From the NCBI RefSeq assembly GCF_010119235.1, contig NZ_JAAATZ010000001.1, forward strand, positions 1,084,501 to 1,148,500: a stretch of DNA of 64,000 nt, written 5' to 3'. The notes under the pieces are model-generated. The model saw only the letters and a list, made by a program, of their open reading frames with translations, had not been told where the DNA came from and made no database searches. The position numbers and the translations under genes were made by a program. This DNA is from Flavobacterium phycosphaerae (GTDB lineage: Bacteria > Bacteroidota > Bacteroidia > Flavobacteriales > Flavobacteriaceae). Below are positions 32,384 through 41,582 of the stretch, piece after piece. Numbering within the stretch: the stretch's first letter is position 1; the number at the start of each line of letters is the position of its first letter.

Positions 32384-35209
32384 ATGAAAAAACTTGTTAT
32401 TAGTACTTTATTTGTAATGCAAGTATTTTTTGTTTTTGCTCAAAACAATACTGGATTTACTGGTAAAGTATTAGATTCGAAAACACAAAAACCATTACAA
32501 AATGTAGTTGCTTCAATTCAAAACACCAGCCTAACCACTCTGACAGATGGTGCCGGTGTTTTTACATTTAAAGAAGTAGCAGTAGGCAGTCAATTATTAC
32601 AAATTAAAAGTGCCGGTTATAAAGATCAGCTGCTTTCAGTAGAAGTAATTGCAGGAAAAATTTTAGATTTAGGTATCGTTGTTATGGATGAAGACATCAC
32701 TTCAGAACAACAATTGAGTTTAATTACGATTACCGAAAATGATTTAGGAGATGACAACAGTGGTTCTGAAAGTACTTCAGGATTATTGCAAGCTTCCAGA
32801 GATGTTTTCCAGCAAACTGCCGCTTTCAATTGGGGACAAGCCCGATTCAGAGTAAGAGGTTTAGATAATGAGTATGGTACCACTATGATTAATGGTATCG
32901 TTATGAATAAAATTTATGACGGAAGACCACAATTCAGCAATTGGGGCGGATTGAATGATGCTACCAGAAATCAGGAGTTTACTTCGGGTTCAGCACCATC
33001 TGATTATACTTTCGGAGGTATATTAGGAACACAAGAAATCAATACAAGAGCTTCTATTTACAGAAGAGGAGGTAGAGTTTCTTTTTCAGGAACGAATACG
33101 AATTACAGTTGGAGATCTATGGGTACTTATGCTTCAGGTATGAACACCGAAGGATGGGCATTTGTGGTTTCAGCTTCAAGAAGATGGGCTCAGGAAGGGT
33201 ACTTTGAAGGAACTGATTACAGTGCCAATTCATTGTTTGCCAGTGTTGAAAAGAAATTCAATGACCACCACTCTTTAGGATTCACCTCAATTTTTGCACA
33301 AAACAGAAGAGGGAAAAGCTCTCCAAACACCAATGAAGTTAATGACCTTAAAGGATTCCAATACAACTCTTACTGGGGATGGCAAAACGGTAAAAAGAGA
33401 AACTCCCGTGACAAAGAAGTTGAGGAGCCAATCAATATCTTAACCCACTATTGGAAAATAAACAACAACACTAATTTAAACACTAGTGTTTCTTATCAAA
33501 TTGGTCATGTTGGAAACAGCAGATTGGATTATCAATTAGCCAACAACCCTGACCCAACTTATTACAAATATTTACCAAGTTATTTTCTGAATTCACCGTC
33601 ATCTTATGACCCAATTTACGCTCCGGATAATACCACTATCATTGGTTACTCTAATCAAGATGCTGATAATGCCAGAGCTAAATTCTTAAACGACGGGCAA
33701 ATTGACTGGAATGCTATGTATGAAGCAAACACAGCCAGTGTAAATGCCGGAAAAAGTGTTTATGCACTATATGAAGACCGTACAGATGACAAACAATGGA
33801 ATGCCAATTCTATTATCAACTCAAGATTGTCGGATAGAATTTCTATGAACGCCGGAGTTAACTTCAGAAAATTGAACTCTCACAATTACCAAAAATTGAC
33901 TGATTTATTAGGTGGACAATATTTCTTAGACGTAGATCCTTTTTATACAGGAGATGCAACACAATCAGATTTAAACAATCCGAACAGACATATAGAAAAA
34001 GGAGATACTTATGGTTACAACTATAACTTATTAGCCACGACTTTTGATGGGTTTACCCAATTCAAATTCAGCTATAAAAAAATAGACTTTTATTTGGCTG
34101 AATCTTTCTCAAGATCTCAATACCAAAGAGACGGTTTATACAGAAACGGTATCTACGCTAACAACTCTTACGGAAGAAGTGAAAAGAAAATTTTTGAAAA
34201 CTTCGGATTCAAAGGTGGTTTGACCTATAAAGTGAACGGACGTAATTATTTCGATTTCAACGGAGCTTACATGACTAAAGCACCAAGCATGAGAAATGTA
34301 TTCGCCAATGCCCGTATCAATAATAACATCACACCGGACATCAATAGCGAATCGGTAATGAGTGCTGACGCCAGTTATATCATTAAAGCGCCAAAATTCA
34401 AAGCAAGAGTTACGGCTTACTTTGCCAAAATTATGAATTCTACCGAAGTATCTTTCTTCTACGGAGAAGGTTTGTTTGATGAGGTAGCAGTAGGAGCTGG
34501 TAATGAAGATTCATTTATTAGTGAAATCGTTACCGGTATCAACAAAAAGAACATTGGCGGTGAATTTGGATTCGAATACCAAATCACGTCAACTATTAAA
34601 GTTTCAGGTTCTGCAGCTTATGGAGAATACAAGTACGATAACAACCCGAACTTAAAAGTAAATGACGACGGTCAGGCTTCTGCAACCAACTCAAATCCAA
34701 TTACTGATTTCGGAAAAACTTATTTAAAAGGATACCGTCAATCAGGTATGCCACAACAAGCATACTCTTTAGGATTAGAATACAGAGACCCAAAATTCTG
34801 GTGGATTGGTGCTAATGTTAATTATTTAGCCGATAGCTATATCGACATCTCAAGTATTTTAAGAACAGATAACTTTGTTATTGAAGATCCGGCTAACGGA
34901 ATTGGATATGACGGAGCTACTGTAGATGCTGTTAGTAAAGCGTTGAAACAAGAAAAATTTGATCCGGTTACTTTAGTTAACTTAGTTGGAGGAAAATCAT
35001 GGAAAGTAGGGAATGATACTTTTGGTTTGTTTGCTAGTGTAAACAACGTCTTTGATGTTAAATACAAAACAGGTGGATTTGAGCAATCAAGAAAAGCAAA
35101 CTTCCCGGAATATCAAGCAGACAATGCCAACGGAACCCCTTCTTTTGGTTCGAAATATTTCTACGGATACGGCAGAACCTATTTTGTTAACCTTTACATT
35201 AATTTCTAA
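32384..35209 (+). CDS. TonB-dependent outer-membrane receptor
   Basis: 941 aa: signal peptide (to about 20), a carboxypeptidase-regulatory-like beta-sandwich (about 23-100: TGKVLDSKTQKPLQNVVASI), plug domain (about 140-240, with FRVRGLDNEYGTTMING) and a 22-strand-type barrel ending in YFVNLYINF. It imports a substrate through the outer membrane using TonB energy. It is not a SusC; no SusD follows. The next two genes encode exported partners at 11 and 3 bp spacing, so all three are one operon. Confidence 0.95.
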   Translation: MKKLVISTLFVMQVFFVFAQNNTGFTGKVLDSKTQKPLQNVVASIQNTSLTTLTDGAGVFTFKEVAVGSQLLQIKSAGYKDQLLSVEVIAGKILDLGIVVMDEDITSEQQLSLITITENDLGDDNSGSESTSGLLQASRDVFQQTAAFNWGQARFRVRGLDNEYGTTMINGIVMNKIYDGRPQFSNWGGLNDATRNQEFTSGSAPSDYTFGGILGTQEINTRASIYRRGGRVSFSGTNTNYSWRSMGTYASGMNTEGWAFVVSASRRWAQEGYFEGTDYSANSLFASVEKKFNDHHSLGFTSIFAQNRRGKSSPNTNEVNDLKGFQYNSYWGWQNGKKRNSRDKEVEEPINILTHYWKINNNTNLNTSVSYQIGHVGNSRLDYQLANNPDPTYYKYLPSYFLNSPSSYDPIYAPDNTTIIGYSNQDADNARAKFLNDGQIDWNAMYEANTASVNAGKSVYALYEDRTDDKQWNANSIINSRLSDRISMNAGVNFRKLNSHNYQKLTDLLGGQYFLDVDPFYTGDATQSDLNNPNRHIEKGDTYGYNYNLLATTFDGFTQFKFSYKKIDFYLAESFSRSQYQRDGLYRNGIYANNSYGRSEKKIFENFGFKGGLTYKVNGRNYFDFNGAYMTKAPSMRNVFANARINNNITPDINSESVMSADASYIIKAPKFKARVTAYFAKIMNSTEVSFFYGEGLFDEVAVGAGNEDSFISEIVTGINKKNIGGEFGFEYQITSTIKVSGSAAYGEYKYDNNPNLKVNDDGQASATNSNPITDFGKTYLKGYRQSGMPQQAYSLGLEYRDPKFWWIGANVNYLADSYIDISSILRTDNFVIEDPANGIGYDGATVDAVSKALKQEKFDPVTLVNLVGGKSWKVGNDTFGLFASVNNVFDVKYKTGGFEQSRKANFPEYQADNANGTPSFGSKYFYGYGRTYFVNLYINF

Positions 35210-35220
35210 TAAAATATTCT

Positions 35221-35853
35221 ATGAAAAAAATAGTTAATTTAAGCTTTGCCCTACTTGCTTTAAGTATAGCAACCGGCTGTTCAGGAGATTCGGAAATTGC
35301 ACCGTATAAGCCTGTATTCTTCTCAGAGTCTTTTGAATCACGCCCTAGCGGAAGTGGCTCAAATGAAGTGCCTATTGCCATTGAAGGATGGACCAATTAC
35401 AACGCTTTGGGATTAAGAAACTGGAGCTGCAAAGTGTTTGACAACAATAATTTTGCAGAGTTCTCTTCGTTTTATTCAACCAACGCTTCAACAAGCGATG
35501 ATAACGACGAAGTATGGTTGATTACCTCAAAAATCGACTTTACAGCTACAACAAACGAAACCTTACTATTTAAAACAGAGTCAAGATTCTCGAACGGAGC
35601 ACAATTAAAAGTATTAATTTCTACCGATTTTAACGGTACTACTGCGGGAATTGCAACGGCAACATGGACAGAATTAAATCCAACATTACCAACCGTTGAT
35701 AATGTTTTTGTTGACAGTGGTTATATTGATTTAAGTGCTCCGGCATTTGAAAGCTCTAATGTTTACATTGCCTTTAAATATATTGGCAGCAAACCGGGAA
35801 GCAAAACAACTACATTTCAGTTAGATGGTATCAAACTATTTGAAAATAAATAA
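35221..35853 (+). CDS. Lipoprotein with choice-of-anchor J domain
   Basis: 210 aa. Signal and lipobox LSIATGCSGDSE place a lipid-anchored cysteine at about residue 20, followed by acidic residues that fit a surface-export signal. The body is a jelly-roll (FFSESFESRPSG..., EVWLITSKIDFTA, VYIAFKYIGSKPGS) of the choice-of-anchor J/MAM-like type. It shares this module with the C-terminal half of the next protein. It probably helps the receptor bind substrate at the surface. Confidence 0.85.
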   Translation: MKKIVNLSFALLALSIATGCSGDSEIAPYKPVFFSESFESRPSGSGSNEVPIAIEGWTNYNALGLRNWSCKVFDNNNFAEFSSFYSTNASTSDDNDEVWLITSKIDFTATTNETLLFKTESRFSNGAQLKVLISTDFNGTTAGIATATWTELNPTLPTVDNVFVDSGYIDLSAPAFESSNVYIAFKYIGSKPGSKTTTFQLDGIKLFENK

Positions 35854-35856
35854 ACT

Positions 35857-37188
35857 ATGAAAAACGCAGTAAAACTTTTAGCATTATCGGTTTTCACAAC
35901 ATTATTTGTAGGTTGTGTAAACAGTGATACGTACAACACGCCCGATTTGAGCAGTGAATGTGCTACCATGACGGCTACAAAACAAGTTATTGATGTAACT
36001 TCTACCGCATTGGTGTATCCAAATTATAAAGAGTACACCGGTGAGGATATCATCGAAGCGTATGTTACATCTAGTGACGAAGGCGGTAACTTCTATAAAT
36101 CCATTTCATTCGTTTCTTTAGACGGAACCAATGGATTCAGTATGCCAATTGATGACTACAATTTATACACCAAATATCCTCCTGGAAAAAAAGTGTACAT
36201 TAACGTAAAAGGCCTTTTCCTTACCAAAGACTCTGGTGCACCGGTAATGGGAGCGTTGTACAACAACAACACTACTGATATTACAACGGATGATGAGGTA
36301 GGCAGAATTTCAATTATCAGCTATCAAAATATCATAACAAAAGCTTGTACCGGTAGCGTTAGTGAAAACTCACTAGTAAACAACGTAACGATTCAACAGG
36401 CTAAGAACGATTCGTATCTTAACAAACTTATTGAAATCAATAACGTACAGTTTACAGATATTTCAGTAGGGAAAACGTATTTTGATCCTACTATCAATAA
36501 CTTAGGAAGTGCTACGAATCACCTTATCGAGGATGCAGCCGGAAATACCTTAACCCTAAGAGCAAGTCAGTATGCTACTTTTGCCGCTAACAAGGTTACC
36601 GGTAACAGCGGAACCATAAGAGGAGTTATGACAAAATTTGGTAGTACATATCAGTTTATGATTAGAACTATTGAAGATGTTAAATTAACAGAAGATAGAA
36701 TGTTGCCTTTGTTTATGGAAACCTTTGATACTAATTTCCCAAATTGGGCTAAAGTTAGTGTAATCGGTAATGGACAGGTTTGGACATTAAACAGTGCCGG
36801 AAATCCTGGTAATTGTGCAGATATGAACGGTTATTCCAGTGGCCCTCAAGCCAACGAAGATTGGTTGATTTCTCCTGCAATTGATTTAACCAATGCGCCA
36901 ACAGCTACTTTAACTTTCCAAACACTAAGACCATTCAACGGAAATAATCTTCAAGTATATGTTTCTACAAATTATGTAGCACCAAATCCGGCAACGCCAC
37001 CGTTACCGACGACGGCTACTTGGACATTATTAGGAGGTAGTTTATCTACTTCAGCTACGGCTTGGAAAGATTCAGGAAACGTTTCTTTAAATGCCTATGT
37101 TGGAAACCCTAACGTTCGTATAGCATTCAAGTATACTTCAACTACTTCTGCTGCAGAGTGGAAAGTGGATAACGTAAAAGTTAAATAA
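35857..37188 (+). CDS. DUF5689 and choice-of-anchor J lipoprotein
   Basis: 443 aa. Lipobox region TLFVGCVNSDTY gives a lipid-anchored cysteine near residue 20. Residues about 30-290 are an OB-fold-like DUF5689 region (PGKKVYINVKGLFL, LIEINNVQFTDI, GTIRGVMTKFGSTYQFMIR), and about 290-443 a choice-of-anchor J domain (PLFMETFDTNFPNWAK, NEDWLISPAIDLTNA). Third gene of the receptor operon, with a terminator after it. Such pairs are recurrent next to secreted endonuclease genes. Confidence 0.88.
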   Translation: MKNAVKLLALSVFTTLFVGCVNSDTYNTPDLSSECATMTATKQVIDVTSTALVYPNYKEYTGEDIIEAYVTSSDEGGNFYKSISFVSLDGTNGFSMPIDDYNLYTKYPPGKKVYINVKGLFLTKDSGAPVMGALYNNNTTDITTDDEVGRISIISYQNIITKACTGSVSENSLVNNVTIQQAKNDSYLNKLIEINNVQFTDISVGKTYFDPTINNLGSATNHLIEDAAGNTLTLRASQYATFAANKVTGNSGTIRGVMTKFGSTYQFMIRTIEDVKLTEDRMLPLFMETFDTNFPNWAKVSVIGNGQVWTLNSAGNPGNCADMNGYSSGPQANEDWLISPAIDLTNAPTATLTFQTLRPFNGNNLQVYVSTNYVAPNPATPPLPTTATWTLLGGSLSTSATAWKDSGNVSLNAYVGNPNVRIAFKYTSTTSAAEWKVDNVKVK

Positions 37189-37213
37189 TTTTCGAAAGAA
37201 GATTTATATAAAT

Positions 37214-37241
37214 GAGCCTCGAATTTTCGGGGCTCTTTTTT
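37214..37241 (+). terminator. Terminator of the receptor operon
   Basis: Arms GAGCCTCG and CGGGGCTC around AATTTT, then T6. Confidence 0.85.
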
Positions 37242-37296
37242 ATACAACAAATTTATTAAATCACTACTTTTAGCCTTTCAATAAATCAATCCTACA

Positions 37297-39198
37297 ATGA
37301 AGAAACTACTTTTTATATTCATTAGCACTATGACTTTATCAGCATCAGCACAAGAAGTGTTGTCTCCGGAAACCCTTTGGTCTCTCAACCGGGTAACAGC
37401 GTTAGGCATTTCCAAAGACGGAAAATCAATCGTTTACAAAGTGTCCACTCCGGTAGTTAAAGACAATAAGTCAAATTCCAAATTTTACACCATTCCGCTA
37501 ACCGGCGGAACCCCAACCGAAGTAAAAGATACCAAAGACCTGTTGGCTGATAAAAACATCTCAGCCGATGGCAAATACATCCTGTCTTCTCAGGAAGTAA
37601 AAACCGAAAATGTGCTGGGGAAAGACATCTATGCCGATTTGCAAAAAGCAGATGCCCAAATCTACAACGGTCTTGATTACCGCCATTGGGATACTTGGAA
37701 CAACGGTACCCACAACCACGTTTTTTATGCCGAAAATAAAGAGAAAGCCACTCCGATTGACATCATGAAAGACGAACCGTTCGACAGTCCGCAAAAACCT
37801 TTCGGAGGCGATGAAGATTATGTGTGGTCACCAAACGGCAAAAGCATCATCTACGTTTGTAAAAAGAAATTCGGTACCGCTTACGCCATTTCTACCAATA
37901 CTGATTTATACGAATATAACTTAGAAACTAAAACCACCAAAAACCTAACAGAAAATAACTTAGGATACGACACCAATCCGGCTTTTTCTCCGGCAGGCGA
38001 TTTGACTTGGTTGCAAATGAAACGCGATGGCTACGAAGCCGATAAAAACGACATCATCGTTCGTTTCAAAGGAATGGATATCAACCTAACGGCTGCATGG
38101 GATGGTTCGGTAGAAAGCTTCAAATGGAGTGCTGACGGTAAAAAGGTTTACTTTTTAGCCGCCGTTGACGGAACGCAGCAATTGTTTGAAGTCAACTTCC
38201 CTGGATTGACCAAGATTGCCGTTACAGTAAAACAAGTTACTTCGGGTGATTTTGATGTACACGATATTGTAGATGTGACCGGCGAAAATTTCATCCTGAC
38301 ACGTAACGATATGAACCATGCACTCGAAATCTATTCGTATAACACCAAGAAAAAAACGTGGTTCCAAATTACAGATACCAATAAAGATACTTACAGTAAA
38401 CTGGCACTGCCTAAATTTGAAAGACGCTACGTTACAACTACCGATGGAAAGAAAATGTTAGTGTGGGTAATTCTTCCGCCTAACTTCGATAAAACCAAAA
38501 AATACCCAACTTTATTGTACTGCCAAGGCGGACCGCAATCGCCTTTAACCCAAAGCTACTCTTTCCGTTGGAATTTCTCTTTAATGGCCTCTCAAGGCTA
38601 CGTTATTGTAGCGCCAAACCGTCGCGGGATGTACGGTCACGGACAAGAATGGAACGAACAAATTTCTAAAGACTGGGGCGGACAGGTAATGAAAGACTAC
38701 CTGTCAGCTATTGATGATGTAGCCAAAGAAAATTATGTCGATAAAGCGCGTTTAGGATGCATAGGAGCGAGCTATGGTGGGTATTCGGTATATTTCCTTG
38801 CCGGAATTCATAATAATCGTTTTAAAACCTTTATTGCTCATGACGGAGTGTTCAATTTAGAAAGCATGTACGGCACTACCGAAGAAGTGTTCTTCAACAA
38901 TTGGGACCACGGCGGCCCTTATTGGGACAAAAGCAATGCAGCAGCTCAAAAAACATTCAATGAGTTTAACCCAATCAAATTGGTAGACAAATGGAATACG
39001 CCAATCCTTATTATTCAAGGCGGTATTGATTTCCGTGTGCCGATAGGACAAGCCCAAGAAGCTTTCCAAGCAGCTCAATTACGCGGCATCAAAAGCCGTT
39101 TCTTATATTTCCCGGAAGAAAACCACTGGGTGCTTAAGCCTCAAAACGGTTTAGTATGGCAACGCGAGTTCTACAAATGGTTGAAAGAAACCTTATAA
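37297..39198 (+). CDS. Secreted S9 family prolyl oligopeptidase-like peptidase
   Basis: 633 aa with signal peptide (MKKLLFIFISTMTLSASAQ), a WD40-like beta-propeller (about 25-370; GKSIVYKVS, YVWSPNGKSIIYV) and an alpha/beta-hydrolase peptidase domain. The nucleophile is Ser492 in GASYGGYS, the acid is in GGIDFRVP, and the histidine is in ENHWV. It belongs to the dipeptidyl/acylaminoacyl peptidase branch and probably degrades peptides in the periplasm or outside. Monocistronic, with terminators on both sides. Confidence 0.94.
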   Translation: MKKLLFIFISTMTLSASAQEVLSPETLWSLNRVTALGISKDGKSIVYKVSTPVVKDNKSNSKFYTIPLTGGTPTEVKDTKDLLADKNISADGKYILSSQEVKTENVLGKDIYADLQKADAQIYNGLDYRHWDTWNNGTHNHVFYAENKEKATPIDIMKDEPFDSPQKPFGGDEDYVWSPNGKSIIYVCKKKFGTAYAISTNTDLYEYNLETKTTKNLTENNLGYDTNPAFSPAGDLTWLQMKRDGYEADKNDIIVRFKGMDINLTAAWDGSVESFKWSADGKKVYFLAAVDGTQQLFEVNFPGLTKIAVTVKQVTSGDFDVHDIVDVTGENFILTRNDMNHALEIYSYNTKKKTWFQITDTNKDTYSKLALPKFERRYVTTTDGKKMLVWVILPPNFDKTKKYPTLLYCQGGPQSPLTQSYSFRWNFSLMASQGYVIVAPNRRGMYGHGQEWNEQISKDWGGQVMKDYLSAIDDVAKENYVDKARLGCIGASYGGYSVYFLAGIHNNRFKTFIAHDGVFNLESMYGTTEEVFFNNWDHGGPYWDKSNAAAQKTFNEFNPIKLVDKWNTPILIIQGGIDFRVPIGQAQEAFQAAQLRGIKSRFLYFPEENHWVLKPQNGLVWQREFYKWLKETL

Positions 39199-39234
39199 CA
39201 AAAAAGCCCAACTTGAAAAAGTTGGGCTTTTTTG
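39199..39234. terminator. Strong bidirectional terminator
   Basis: Perfect arms AAAAAGCCCAACTT and AAGTTGGGCTTTTT between two convergent genes. Confidence 0.93.
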
Positions 39235-39249
39235 TTATAGTGGCGAATC

Positions 39250-40821
39250 TTATTCTTTAATGATTTTCACCACTTTCATTTCATCTCCCGAAACCACTTT
39301 TACAAAATAAGTACCGGTTGTATAGTTACTCATATCTTCGGTCACTTCCGATAGGTTATAGGAGGTCGTTTTCAATACTTGCCCTAAAACATTCAATATC
39401 GTAACGCTACTCATAGTCTTACCGGTCTTTAAATTCAAGCTGTTCTTAACCGGATTAGGTGAATAAGCCAATGTTAGTATATCATGAGCATCCACCCCCA
39501 ATGTCACGTTTACCGTAACCGCCAATCGCGCCACACTTTCGACATCATTTATGGTTTGCGTAGCATAATAGGTAGTACCGTCAACCAAAAGAGTAGTTAA
39601 AGGTAAAGCATCTGGTGAAGTCAGTTTAGCCGAATTGCTGCTGACCGCTGTGGCATACCATTGTACATTGTCGCCCGAAACAACAACATCAGCCAGGGTG
39701 TCTCCGTCTGCAAAATCCTGTACATTAGGCCCATCAGGTGCCGGCACTGCCGACTCAACAATTAGTATAGTAACATTATTGTCACCACAGCCATTAGTGT
39801 CAGCTATAGTAACAAGATGGTAACCCAAGGCCACATCTTCAAATACCGGAATGTTTTGAAACGGCCCTCCATCCAAACTGTATTGATAACTGCCATAACC
39901 GGCACAATTTACCGTAATGTTTTGTACTCCGGATAAATTGGTCACAATAAAACTGACATCCGAAGCCGATCCGGAACGAACTACATCAAAAGTCGAATTT
40001 GTATCAATAAGGCTAGAACACCCCGAAGAGTTCGAAACAGCTATAACAGTGTAGATGTTATGAGCTGCACTTACATTGGTGATGACTAAATCAGAACCGT
40101 TTTGCCCACTTATATAGTTGTTGTCAATATACCATTCAAAAGTATAGTCGGGATTAGTAATGCCCGAAGATAAAACCAATCCATTCATAACCTCGGTACC
40201 ATCCCAATCCACACAGGCTATAGTATTGCCGGTGATAGAGGTGATAACGGGCTCTGGTAGCGGGTTAACTATTAGGGTCATCGTAACCATCACAGCACAC
40301 TGAGTGGCATCGGGTACAAAAGTATAGATAGTCGTATTCATGTTGTCAATAACAGCCGGCGACCAAGTTCCGGTAATCCCATTGTTTGAAGTAGTAGGTA
40401 ATGGTGCTACACTGCTGCCTTGACAAACAGGAGCAATAGCAGAGAAGGTTGGAGTAATCGATCCAATGCTTATAGTATAGGAAGCCATGGCAGATCCCTC
40501 TGGCCCACTAGGGGTAGTATAAGTAATAATATAATTCCCTATTGCTGATTCAGCCGGATTAATTTCCCCGGTAGCACTATTAATGGCTAATCCGGTGGGA
40601 GAAGCAGTAAAAATCCCTCCCATATAATCGCCCGAACCTATCATGTCGGGTATTACCGATGGTGACGAAGCGCAATAGGGTGAGCCAAAATATGCTATGT
40701 TGACCGATGGTGGAATTTCATCAGCAGTAATGACATAATCTTTTTCTTTAGGTAACAATGGCTTTGCACTAATACTGCTAAAACTTGCCAAAACAATCAA
40801 AATAAATAATAGTATTCTCAT
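39250..40821 (-). CDS. T9SS cargo protein with Ig-like repeats and type A sorting domain
   Basis: 523 aa: signal peptide (RILLFILIVLASFSSISA), several immunoglobulin-like/SprB-type segments (VAPLPTTSNNGITGTWSP, GSYQYSLDGGPFQNI, NVQWYATAVSS) and a C-terminal type A sorting domain (SPNPVKNSLNLKTG ... GTYFVKVVSGDEMKVVKIIKE). It is secreted through the type IX system and attached or released at the surface; the Ig-like repeats suggest adhesion or gliding-related binding. It does not resemble an enzyme. Its 5' flank faces the second 21-bp array. Confidence 0.9.
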   Translation of the reverse strand: MRILLFILIVLASFSSISAKPLLPKEKDYVITADEIPPSVNIAYFGSPYCASSPSVIPDMIGSGDYMGGIFTASPTGLAINSATGEINPAESAIGNYIITYTTPSGPEGSAMASYTISIGSITPTFSAIAPVCQGSSVAPLPTTSNNGITGTWSPAVIDNMNTTIYTFVPDATQCAVMVTMTLIVNPLPEPVITSITGNTIACVDWDGTEVMNGLVLSSGITNPDYTFEWYIDNNYISGQNGSDLVITNVSAAHNIYTVIAVSNSSGCSSLIDTNSTFDVVRSGSASDVSFIVTNLSGVQNITVNCAGYGSYQYSLDGGPFQNIPVFEDVALGYHLVTIADTNGCGDNNVTILIVESAVPAPDGPNVQDFADGDTLADVVVSGDNVQWYATAVSSNSAKLTSPDALPLTTLLVDGTTYYATQTINDVESVARLAVTVNVTLGVDAHDILTLAYSPNPVKNSLNLKTGKTMSSVTILNVLGQVLKTTSYNLSEVTEDMSNYTTGTYFVKVVSGDEMKVVKIIKE

Positions 40822-40959
40822 AGCTAAATAGTTGATTTGTTTTCAAAGATATAAAAATTCTTATTCCGTGCCCTTTGTATGAAAAAAACACATAAAGTGA
40901 GCCTAACGAAGCGAAGCGAAATGAAAATAAATTTTCTACTTATATCAATTCACTTTCGG

Positions 40960-41148
40960 GTTTACGAAACTTTATTAGTACTTTTTGAATATCGTTTACT
41001 TCTTTTAGAATCAATTTTCCAACTTTACGAAACATGATTGGTACTTTTAGAATCAATTTTCCCACTTTACTAAACTCTTTTCCCTATTGACGAATTAATG
41101 TTGGTAGTTTTTGAATAATGTTTTGTGCTTTTTGAAACTTTTTTCCTA
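40960..41148. repeat. Nine tandem 21-bp units with a GAA-N6-TT dyad
   Basis: Nine imperfect 21-bp units start at 40960, 40981, 41002, 41023, 41044, 41065, 41086, 41107 and 41128; units 3 and 5 are nearly identical (CTTTTAGAATCAATTTTCC). Each keeps TTT-x-x-GAA (or TAA) at the left and TT after six bases, so a short dyad recurs every 21 bp. One or two weaker units may precede it (40918-40959). All three plus-strand frames meet stops, so it is not coding. It ends 38 bp before the XRE-type gene's ATG. Confidence 0.85.
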
Positions 41149-41186
41149 ATTTTAATCTAACACATCATCTTTTAAATCAAAGTACC

Positions 41187-41549
41187 ATGCTCATCTTCAA
41201 CATCAAAAACCTTTTAAAAACCCGCCAAGTCGAAAAGCCTCATGCCTTTTTGGTCAAAGCAGGACTGTCATCACACTCCGCTCACAACATTCTCAATGCG
41301 CATTCCCGTGTCTACCGCTTAGACCACATCGAAAAGCTTTGTGAAATCCTCCATTGCGAACCCAACGACCTCTTAACCTATGTGCCCGACAGCAACAAAA
41401 TACTAGCCGATAACCATCCGCTACACAAGCTCACCCCTAAAAACGAAGAGTTCGATTGGCAGCATACCTTAAAAACCTTGCCCTTAGAAGAGCTCAAAGA
41501 AGTAGCCAAGTTCATCAGTCAATCCAAACAAAACAAAGAGATAGAATAA
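41187..41549 (+). CDS. XRE/Cro-type helix-turn-helix regulator
   Basis: 120 aa. Residues about 3-70 form a Cro/C1-type HTH (NLLKTRQVEKPHAFLVKAGLS, HSAHNILNAHSRVYRLDHIEKLCEILHCEPNDLL). The C-terminal 40 residues are helical. This short form is common in Bacteroidota. The array of dyad repeats directly upstream makes it a candidate for autoregulation through that array. Start chosen at the ATG that follows the repeat; no competing start. Confidence 0.88.
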   Translation: MLIFNIKNLLKTRQVEKPHAFLVKAGLSSHSAHNILNAHSRVYRLDHIEKLCEILHCEPNDLLTYVPDSNKILADNHPLHKLTPKNEEFDWQHTLKTLPLEELKEVAKFISQSKQNKEIE

Positions 41550-41551
41550 AA

Positions 41552-41579
41552 AAAAGCCCCGCTTTTCGGCAGGGCTTTC
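41552..41579. terminator. Terminator between the regulator and accC
   Basis: AAAGCCC / GGGCTTT arms with an inner CCG/CGG, between convergent genes. Confidence 0.85.
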
Positions 41580-41582
41580 TAT

